IMG/VR virus record: IMGVR_UViG_3300025131_000505 | Span: 1-21,313 of that record | Strand: one strand, 5' to 3' | Source: a virus | DNA length: 21,313 nt | In this document: positions 1 to 6,467 of the stretch, piece by piece | Layout of the letters: every line of letters starts with the position of its first letter | How positions within the stretch are numbered: position 1 is the first letter of the stretch | Notes under the pieces: model-generated | What the model saw: the letters and a program-made list of their open reading frames with translations, nothing else | Databases searched by the model: none | What the model was told of the DNA's origin: nothing | Translations under genes and position numbers: made by a program

Positions 1-6
1 AGGTGA
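1..6 (+). promoter_or_regulatory. Shine-Dalgarno site for the first gene
   Basis: AGGTGA lies seven bases upstream of the ATG at 14, a normal spacing for a bacterial ribosome binding site. It supports that ATG as the start. Nothing upstream is visible, so it is unknown whether a gene ends just before the window. Confidence 0.6.
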
Positions 7-13
7 AACAAAA

Positions 14-1015
14 ATGAGCGACGAAGTAAAACAAATAGATAAAAATAGAAAAGCAGATGCCGTTCAGGCACTTATAGATGAACTGGCGGCTGGCGGTGAT
101 TTATATGAAGGATATTTAGGCTTTAACCGCATCACGCCAAATTTAAGCAATTTTAAAGGTCGCGTCGTCGCCACCAGCGACCACGGCGCAGCCGTTATAT
201 TAATAGATGACGATCCAATTTACGGCGCCGATGGTGCTGATTTTGCTTCTCGTGTTTCGATTGTGGCTGGTTTAAAGGGTCACGCTTTACATGAGGATGA
301 TTTGATTGAACAAGTTCAGCCAAACCTTGACGCAGCCGGCGTTTATGTTTCTCAGAGAGCAATAACACAAGAGCCATGGAATTTAGTTAGCCCAGTTGGA
401 AAACACAGTGAAGAAAATGATTTTGGAAAATCTAAGAAACGGCATGGCACTGGCAAAGGGACATGGTATAAGGCCCAATCAGATGTTACAGCATATGCAG
501 ATACAGTTCAATTGGTGGCTAGAACAGGCGGCATAAACTTATATGCCGGCGCCGTTGATAATAGTTTATCAAATGGAATTCTTAACGACGGCTTTCTTGG
601 GGTTAATTTAATTGCTGGAAACAGAATTGACGATTACAGTGCTGCCAGTACATTGAACATCAATGAAAATTATCAGGTACCTGCTTTTTCTTTGCAGCCG
701 CTAGTTAAAGGACATAGTTTGCAGAGATATTTAAATCGAGTAGCTAAACACTTGCAAAATCAAGCAAGTGAAAACTTTTCTAGAGAGATAAAAAATACCA
801 TAACAGAGTTGGGCGATATTGTTGCTTTACTTACTGGCTACACGTCCATACCCGCCGGCCTTATCAAAGTCGGCCTTCTCCTACCTAAAGTTCTGGGCAT
901 AATAAACAGCCTTGGAAAGGCAGGAACAGAAATGTACAATGCCACGCTCGCGGAAGTCAATTCGTCAGGCCCCTTCACTGAATCATATTTAAGCAGATAT
1001 AACAAGACAAATTAA
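14..1015 (+). CDS. uncharacterised phage virion-type protein, 333 aa
   Basis: A 333-residue acidic, soluble protein with no signal peptide and no cysteine. I do not recognise a named function. A central segment (about residues 165-179, VQLVARTGGINLYAG) is followed by a 'FLGVNLIAGN' strand and then by 'SLQPLVKG' before a helical C-terminal third. From memory, this order (a VAR-G-aliphatic strand, an 'I-AGN' strand, 'LQP-VKG', then helices) occurs in structural proteins of marine tailed phages. Residues about 270-310 are hydrophobic and rich in Gly, Leu and Ile, and may pack in a helical bundle. The start is backed by AGGTGA at 1-6. The stop codon abuts the next gene's ATG (TAAATG), so the two are probably translationally coupled. 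Being upstream of gp25/gp6 suggests a tail, hub or baseplate-associated role, but this is inferred from position only. Confidence 0.85.
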   Translation: MSDEVKQIDKNRKADAVQALIDELAAGGDLYEGYLGFNRITPNLSNFKGRVVATSDHGAAVILIDDDPIYGADGADFASRVSIVAGLKGHALHEDDLIEQVQPNLDAAGVYVSQRAITQEPWNLVSPVGKHSEENDFGKSKKRHGTGKGTWYKAQSDVTAYADTVQLVARTGGINLYAGAVDNSLSNGILNDGFLGVNLIAGNRIDDYSAASTLNINENYQVPAFSLQPLVKGHSLQRYLNRVAKHLQNQASENFSREIKNTITELGDIVALLTGYTSIPAGLIKVGLLLPKVLGIINSLGKAGTEMYNATLAEVNSSGPFTESYLSRYNKTN

Positions 1016-4000
1016 ATGGCAAAAAAAGCAAAAAGATGGTGTGGTGAAGAGAAGTGGGAATATATGCCCCCCAAGTATCTTCAAAAAGATGACAAGTGTC
1101 TATTTCTTAAATACTTGCCAAGTGCTGAACAATATAAAAAACTTTCACCAGACGAAAAATCAAAATTAGATTTTGAGTTAATCGCTTCTATCGCATATAT
1201 AAGAAGTATTAAGCCCGCCGGCTGTCCAGATACGCATTTAGGCAACAAAGTGACCGCTAAGTGCAACCCGTGGTTAGAAATCTCTTATTTCTTTAAGCTT
1301 CGAAGAGAAGAATATCAAGCTATTTCAACGCCAAAACAAAGAGCAAAGAAAGTAGAAAAAAAGCCAGTTGCCGCCACCGGCAATCCTGCCAAACAAAAAA
1401 CAACTAGCTGGTATGGTGCCGTCTTGGGGGCCGGCGGAACCTTTAATGCCGCCGTAGAAGAAGCTGTTGGCGGCGTAGTAACTGAAGCCGAGGAAGTTTT
1501 AGGAGAAGTTACTAGTAATGAATATGTAAAAGGCGCTATGAAATATGGATCCATAGCCCTTGCAGGATATGAAAGTTATGCCGATCATTATAATGATTAT
1601 GTGGATTATAAAGCCGCAAAACTTCTTGCTGCAGCCGGCCATACAAAGTGCAAATTTGATGATGACGGGCAAGGCGGCCTTATGGGGACAGACGCTGCAA
1701 CAAAGTGTAAGACTTCGGCAGACTGTCGGGCCCTAGGCTTGACTAACCATATTTGTGTTGGCGGCGAAGGGGAGTTGGGCGCTTCCGACGCTGGTGCCGC
1801 GGCCCTCGGCATACCAACTGCAGCGCTTGGCCGAGCCATTGAGGGTACTATTAGTTCTGGGTTCGCTAAAGCTAATCTAGAAGTGTGTTTGAACAAGTGT
1901 AGTGTGGCAGAAAGCCTCACCAAGCTTCACGCCGGCGCAGCGGTGGCAGCCGGCTTGGCCGCCGAGCATGATGGCGCCAAGTGCAGAGAGCACTGCCGCG
2001 AGGCCGCCAAAGGTGCTCAAGGCATTTGCCAACCCGGATGTGCCGCACCGACATTTATTGATTTTTTTGATCAGTCGGCAGATCCAAGGCCAGACTTTTT
2101 TGAACTCTTAGACAGCCTTACGAAGCCACCAGTAAACCCAGCAGCTTGTCTCGTTTCGAATTTAGAAAATTTCTTTTATGTTGTTCCGTGGCAATATTGG
2201 TTAATGAAAAATCTTGATAGTATGGTTGATACCCTATTATCAGAATCCGGCACGGAGATAGATAAATTAAATGATATAATAAAAACCCGCACTGTCTGTG
2301 GCACCGGAGGTGGTTTAGAATTAGACATTGAAACTATAAAAGCCGGCGCCCAATTGCCAAGCTTGACTGGTATTATTGACGGCCTTGAAATATTTCCTTT
2401 ACCAAGTCTTCCATATATGGAATGGCCACCCCCCGGCCTTCCTTCGATATTAAAGCTTCTTCTTGATCCTTTGCAGATCTTAAAAGTAATGATTATGGAT
2501 ATGATATGTTATTCGATATGTTTGATTATTAATCCAATCATTTATAGCGTTTTGGCTTTGATGAACGAAGACATAAAAAAAATTGAGAACAAAGCAGACG
2601 AAAATAGCAAAACCACAACGATTTCTCTTCCATATGGAACAAACATAAATATGAAAAAATCAGATGTAAACGAGTTTGTATCTGATGAAAATTTGCGAGA
2701 GGCATATGATTTTGGATATGTTGTTTTAGAAAATCCAAATGAAGCTACCGGCAAAACAAGTATTAATGCCAATCACCAACATGTATTTCAATTAGATCGG
2801 AACGGCAACGGTGTCGCTTTGGAAGTCTGTCATCCGATGTCAAATTATGTTTGTCATAAACACGAGATAATAAACTGGACTGTTCAATCTGGACGAAGCC
2901 CATGCTATCCAGATTGCCGTCAAAGATACGGCTACGATGGTGTTCCATCACACCTCCATATTATACCCCCCAATGCAGTTAATGCGCTGGTTAGAGAATA
3001 CATAAATGTGGTTAATTACGAAGAAAAAATGACCGTAAAAGATTTGATAACTCTTTTAGCTGGCGATGCATCGTGCTATGTAAAGGGCATCTTAATTACG
3101 ATCGGCAAACAAGAAAAATATAAAAGCTTGCAGTTGTATACCACCGGAAAGATTTTACAATTTTGGAAACATCTAGGCAACAATATGGACATATTTTCAT
3201 TTATTGAAAGTTCCAAATTAGATTGTACTCCGGATATTTGCCCTACTCCGATAGATGAAGAATTATTAAATCAACTTTTAGCAGAGATGGATAAGGTCTG
3301 CAGTTTGATGAAAAAGCCAGAAGATCTTCTTCCGATTACACCAGAAGACATTAAGGCTATGTCCTTGGCGATTGGCAACAAAATGTTGCAGGACGCCGGC
3401 TTTGGAGATTCGAAACTAGATCCAAACGACGAGGGGGCAATTATACCATCTAAAACAAGACTTACTAAGGCATTATCAGAGAAATGTGAATCGGTTGAAC
3501 GCCATTTGTGCAATTCGTTCGTGAACCCGTTATGCCTGATCCCGTTTGGTTTAACCACTAAGGATGCGTCCACCATCTTCGATGGATATTTTTCACACTT
3601 CGAAGGTGATATAGATGAGTGGATCGAAAAATATGGCGACAGCGAAGACACTGCGAATAAAATTGGCATGAACGACGACCTCCGTTACGAAATTGCCAAC
3701 GAATGGTGCGGCGGCAAAATCAGCGCCAAGGCCGCAGCTAAAAAGCGGGCCAAAAAGCAGGCCGCCGCCAAGAAGAAGAAAGAGGAAGAGGCTAAAAAAG
3801 GAAGTGATGCTGCAAAAGCCTCTGATAAAAAATGCCCACCCGGTATGAATGTTGGCGCACCCAAATCCAACAAGATCGCCGGTGATAAGCCTTGTTTGTT
3901 TGTTAATGCAAAAGGAGCACCATGGACTTCAAATGAGGTACATAAGTATAGCCATTCGTCGGCAGTTAAGTATGTTGACGTTGTAAAATCACTTGATATT

Positions 4001-4219
4001 TTGACCGGTACAGATGAGGACGCGCTGTACGCCACCATTGATAGCATGACGCCAGAAGAAAAAGACTGGGTCTGCCAGCGCGCTGTATTTACTAGTGGCA
4101 AGGGCATATCTGGTCCCAACAATTCAAAGTGGAGTTTAATGTGGAATATATGCGACGATTTAGACGAAGGGCTTGAACAAACCCTCTTGGCCGACAAGCT
4201 CGGGTGCAAATGTAAGTGA
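1016..4219 (+). CDS. cysteine-rich protein with HxH motifs, 1067 aa, putative virion component
   Basis: Not assignable to a named family. I count 36 cysteines in 1067 residues, against none in the upstream neighbour and two in the gp6-like protein. Visible parts: an N-terminal Cys/Lys region (1-125); an Ala/Gly/Cys-rich stretch (about 200-345) with close Cys pairs such as KCREHC; a strongly hydrophobic segment at residues 481-515, able to form one or two membrane or buried helices; three HxH motifs at 587-589, 614-616 and 646-648, with cysteines at 605 and 613; a Lys/Ala/Glu-rich tract (about 901-939), probably helical or disordered; and a Cys-containing C-terminal domain ending in CKCK. HxH motifs bind iron or other metals at phage spike and fibre tips (T4 gp37 and P2 gpV are known cases), so metal binding is plausible. 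There is no Shine-Dalgarno site; translation probably couples to the upstream stop (TAAATG). A spike, puncturing or membrane-contacting role is inference. Confidence 0.8.
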   Translation: MAKKAKRWCGEEKWEYMPPKYLQKDDKCLFLKYLPSAEQYKKLSPDEKSKLDFELIASIAYIRSIKPAGCPDTHLGNKVTAKCNPWLEISYFFKLRREEYQAISTPKQRAKKVEKKPVAATGNPAKQKTTSWYGAVLGAGGTFNAAVEEAVGGVVTEAEEVLGEVTSNEYVKGAMKYGSIALAGYESYADHYNDYVDYKAAKLLAAAGHTKCKFDDDGQGGLMGTDAATKCKTSADCRALGLTNHICVGGEGELGASDAGAAALGIPTAALGRAIEGTISSGFAKANLEVCLNKCSVAESLTKLHAGAAVAAGLAAEHDGAKCREHCREAAKGAQGICQPGCAAPTFIDFFDQSADPRPDFFELLDSLTKPPVNPAACLVSNLENFFYVVPWQYWLMKNLDSMVDTLLSESGTEIDKLNDIIKTRTVCGTGGGLELDIETIKAGAQLPSLTGIIDGLEIFPLPSLPYMEWPPPGLPSILKLLLDPLQILKVMIMDMICYSICLIINPIIYSVLALMNEDIKKIENKADENSKTTTISLPYGTNINMKKSDVNEFVSDENLREAYDFGYVVLENPNEATGKTSINANHQHVFQLDRNGNGVALEVCHPMSNYVCHKHEIINWTVQSGRSPCYPDCRQRYGYDGVPSHLHIIPPNAVNALVREYINVVNYEEKMTVKDLITLLAGDASCYVKGILITIGKQEKYKSLQLYTTGKILQFWKHLGNNMDIFSFIESSKLDCTPDICPTPIDEELLNQLLAEMDKVCSLMKKPEDLLPITPEDIKAMSLAIGNKMLQDAGFGDSKLDPNDEGAIIPSKTRLTKALSEKCESVERHLCNSFVNPLCLIPFGLTTKDASTIFDGYFSHFEGDIDEWIEKYGDSEDTANKIGMNDDLRYEIANEWCGGKISAKAAAKKRAKKQAAAKKKKEEEAKKGSDAAKASDKKCPPGMNVGAPKSNKIAGDKPCLFVNAKGAPWTSNEVHKYSHSSAVKYVDVVKSLDILTGTDEDALYATIDSMTPEEKDWVCQRAVFTSGKGISGPNNSKWSLMWNICDDLDEGLEQTLLADKLGCKCK
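2774..2959 (+). other. HxH/Cys-His cluster, putative metal-binding module
   Basis: Within the 1067-residue protein, HQH (587-589), CH at 605-606, CHKH (613-616) and HLH (646-648) fall inside 62 residues. Between the first two lies an 'LDRNGNG' turn, the kind of Asp/Asn/Gly loop common in beta-rich or calcium-binding folds. The spacing and the alternating histidines suggest metal coordination. The specific metal and fold cannot be told from sequence. Confidence 0.45.
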
Positions 4220-4295
4220 CGGATGTATTTCTTAGCGCAATTGGTTAACTTTAGCATTGAATAACTAATTAATAGACGAATGGAACAATCAAAAA
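4220..4295 (+). other. 76-base AT-rich intergenic gap before the gp25-like gene
   Basis: This is the longest gap between genes in the window. It holds no hairpin followed by a T-run, so no intrinsic terminator is apparent, and no convincing promoter. A GGA at 4282-4284, eleven bases before the ATG at 4296, is a weak ribosome binding site candidate. A transcription start here is possible because this is the only larger break in an otherwise packed array, but the sequence does not prove it. Confidence 0.4.
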
Positions 4296-4670
4296 ATGGC
4301 TTCAGGTTTTTCAGTTAAATTACCATTGATATATGATAATGAGGATGGCCCATATCGTTTGACAAAAACTCTTGCAGAAAATATTAAACAAAATTTTAAG
4401 CATTTGATTTTGACGAACCCGGGCGAACGGTTAATGGTGCCGGATTTTGGAGTGGGGTTTAGTCGAATTTTATTTGAGAATTATACTAGTGAAACGATTG
4501 AAGAATTACAGGGGAGATTGTATGAGCAAACTGCAAAATATCTTCCATTTATTAATATAAGAGATGTGAAGACTTCATTTGAAGATCATGTACTACATGT
4601 ACAAATATCGTATATAATAGAATCTCTTAAAATCTCAGATGCTATTACGGTCGATTTAACTCAAAAGTAG
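4296..4670 (+). CDS. gp25: gp25-like baseplate wedge protein
   Basis: A 124-residue protein of the T4 gp25 / GPW_gp25 family (T4 gp25 is about 132 residues), which bridges the baseplate wedge and the start of the sheath in contractile tails. Its hallmark is visible: residues 41-52 read NPGERLMVPDFG, matching the family's 'T-x-GER-x-x-x-P-x-FG' core, in which the Glu and Arg are the conserved pair. N-terminal residues 1-20 hold 'LPLIYDNEDGPYRLTKT', the usual short strand leading into the helix. The protein is full length, with no frameshift. It lies nine bases upstream of the gp6-like gene, the expected partner, since gp25 and gp6 contact each other in the T4 wedge. The start at 4296 gives the family-length protein. 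Confidence 0.92.
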   Translation: MASGFSVKLPLIYDNEDGPYRLTKTLAENIKQNFKHLILTNPGERLMVPDFGVGFSRILFENYTSETIEELQGRLYEQTAKYLPFINIRDVKTSFEDHVLHVQISYIIESLKISDAITVDLTQK

Positions 4671-4672
4671 GA
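4669..4672 (+). promoter_or_regulatory. Shine-Dalgarno AGGA overlapping the gp25-like stop codon
   Basis: AGGA overlaps the TAG stop (4668-4670) of the upstream gene and sits seven bases before the ATG at 4680. It fixes the start of the gp6-like gene and implies coupled translation of the two wedge proteins. Confidence 0.55.
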
Positions 4673-4679
4673 AAAATAA

Positions 4680-6467
4680 ATGGCAAAAAAATCACCTCCA
4701 GTAAAATTAACAAATAGAGATTTTTCTAGCATCAAGCAAGACTTAGTTGAATATGCTAAGGTCTACTACCCAGATACTTTTAAAGATTTTAACGAAGCTT
4801 CTTTTGGCGCTTTAATGTTGGATATGGTTGCATATGTAGGTGATATGCTTTCCTTTTACTTAGATTATCAAATGAATGAATCATTTATTGATTCTGCGAT
4901 TGAAACAAAGAACATTATTAAGCTGGCAAAGCAGCTAGGATATAGACACCCCGGGGCTCACTCTTCAAGTGGCAAGTGTGCATTTTATATTACAGTAGAT
5001 GCGAGCAGCGGCGCCCCCGCAAGCGAAAATGTGCCTATTCTAAATAAGGGTTCTGTATTTTCTGCAATGGGCGGCGCCGTCTTCACACTAGCAGAAGATG
5101 TTGATTTTTCACGATCAGGCGCTGATATTGTTGTAGCTGAAGTTAATACTGACGGCCAAGCAACTAAGTTCGCTTATAAGGCTTATGGAACTGTGATCTC
5201 TGGGAAAGTTGAAACTGAACTTATAACGGTCGGCGAATATGAAAGGTTTATGAAAATTCCTCTTTCTATTTCAGATGTGACTGAAGTTGTTTCCGTTATT
5301 GATTCTGAAGGTCATGAATTTTATGAAGTAGAAAACCTGTCACAAAATATTATTTATAAAGAAGTGCGAAACACAATTGATAGTACAGCAGAGCACGCCC
5401 CATATATTTTACAGGAAATATCAGTACCTCGCAGGTTTACAGTAGAACACACCATTGACGGCGACACCTTTTTACAATTTGGTTTTGGTTCAGAGGCAAA
5501 TCTAAAACAAGATAAATTTCCAGATCCATCAGATGTTGTATTAAATTTCCATGGAAAAAATTATTATTCTGATAGCTCTTTTGATCCTAGTATTTTATTA
5601 ACGACGGATAAACTTGGTGTGGTACCATCAAAGGGAAGAATGGCAATAACTGTTAGAAGTAATTCCGCTAGCAATGTTAATGCAAAAGCTGGCGCCCTCG
5701 CAAGTGTTATTAATGCTAATTTTACTTATAAGAATCCAAAATTAAGCACCACCGCTCGTTCTTCTATTTCTGTGTCTCTTGAGGTTGATAATGAAGAAGC
5801 GATCACTGGGCAAACAAAATTATTAACAACGGAAGAGATCAGGGTAAGAGCGTTAAGCGCCTACTCATCTCAGAATAGAGCAGTAACAAAACAAGACTAT
5901 ATGAGTTTGGTCTACAGAATGCCATCTAATTTTGGTTCTGTAAAAAGAGCAAATGTCGTACAAGACAAAAAATCTATAAAAAGAAATTTAAATTTATTTG
6001 TTATATCCGAAGATTCTAATGGTAAGTTGATAGAAGCTTCTTCTACTGTAAAGAACAATCTTCGCTCTTGGCTGAACAAATATAAAATGATAAACGACAC
6101 AGTTGATATTTTAGATGGCCGCATTGCTAATATTGGAATACAGTTTGAGGCAATAGGAAACCCAGAGAAAAATTCAAATGAAGTTTTGATGGTTTGCTTG
6201 AATGCACTAAAGAATGAATACAGTGGCCACTTCTATTTTGGCCAGCCATTTTATATTTCCGATATATACAGAATTTTAAATGACCTTCCAGAGGTGCTGG
6301 ATGTAAAGACAGTTAAGATTATAAGCCAGTACGGCACTAACTATTCTGGTACAGAGTATGAGGCAGAGGCAAATGTCTCAGTAGATGGAAGATTTATTAA
6401 AGTGCCAGAAGATGTTATTTTGGAAGTAAAATATCCCAACACTGATATAATTGGAGTCGTGGTATAA
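4680..6467 (+). CDS. gp6: gp6-like baseplate wedge protein (baseplate J family)
   Basis: A 595-residue homologue of T4 gp6 (about 660 residues), the protein that dimerises between neighbouring wedges and closes the baseplate ring. The N-terminal part has the family signature 'FNEASFGALMLDMVAYVGD' at residues 37-55, followed by 'LSFYLDYQMNESF', as in gp6 proteins of marine T4-like phages. The C-terminal baseplate-J-like half runs from 'KQDYMSLVYRMPSNFGSVKR' (404-423), through a strand-helix region with 'NLNLFVISE' and 'GRIANIGIQFEAIG', to a 'FYISDIYRILNDLPEVLDV' segment near the end. No break or insertion is visible. The stop overlaps the next start by one base (TAATG). It lacks the GCCGGC-rich pockets seen in other genes here, as expected for a conserved core gene. 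Confidence 0.93.
   Translation: MAKKSPPVKLTNRDFSSIKQDLVEYAKVYYPDTFKDFNEASFGALMLDMVAYVGDMLSFYLDYQMNESFIDSAIETKNIIKLAKQLGYRHPGAHSSSGKCAFYITVDASSGAPASENVPILNKGSVFSAMGGAVFTLAEDVDFSRSGADIVVAEVNTDGQATKFAYKAYGTVISGKVETELITVGEYERFMKIPLSISDVTEVVSVIDSEGHEFYEVENLSQNIIYKEVRNTIDSTAEHAPYILQEISVPRRFTVEHTIDGDTFLQFGFGSEANLKQDKFPDPSDVVLNFHGKNYYSDSSFDPSILLTTDKLGVVPSKGRMAITVRSNSASNVNAKAGALASVINANFTYKNPKLSTTARSSISVSLEVDNEEAITGQTKLLTTEEIRVRALSAYSSQNRAVTKQDYMSLVYRMPSNFGSVKRANVVQDKKSIKRNLNLFVISEDSNGKLIEASSTVKNNLRSWLNKYKMINDTVDILDGRIANIGIQFEAIGNPEKNSNEVLMVCLNALKNEYSGHFYFGQPFYISDIYRILNDLPEVLDVKTVKIISQYGTNYSGTEYEAEANVSVDGRFIKVPEDVILEVKYPNTDIIGVVV

Noticed and set aside
3685-4257. 190-codon open frame on the minus strand
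   Set aside because: It lies antisense to the C-terminal part of the cysteine-rich gene, has a Ser/Leu-rich composition typical of a shadow frame, and has no ribosome binding site or family signature.
4223-4264. 14-codon ORF in the intergenic gap
   Set aside because: Too short to support, no Shine-Dalgarno site, and no recognisable peptide.
4241-4269. Possible sigma70-like promoter (TTGGTT, 17-base gap, ACTAAT)
   Set aside because: Only three and four of six positions match the consensus in AT-rich DNA, which is expected by chance.
4280-4318. Alternative ATG upstream of the gp25-like start
   Set aside because: It is in a different frame and stops after 12 residues; the ATG at 4296 yields the complete gp25-like protein.
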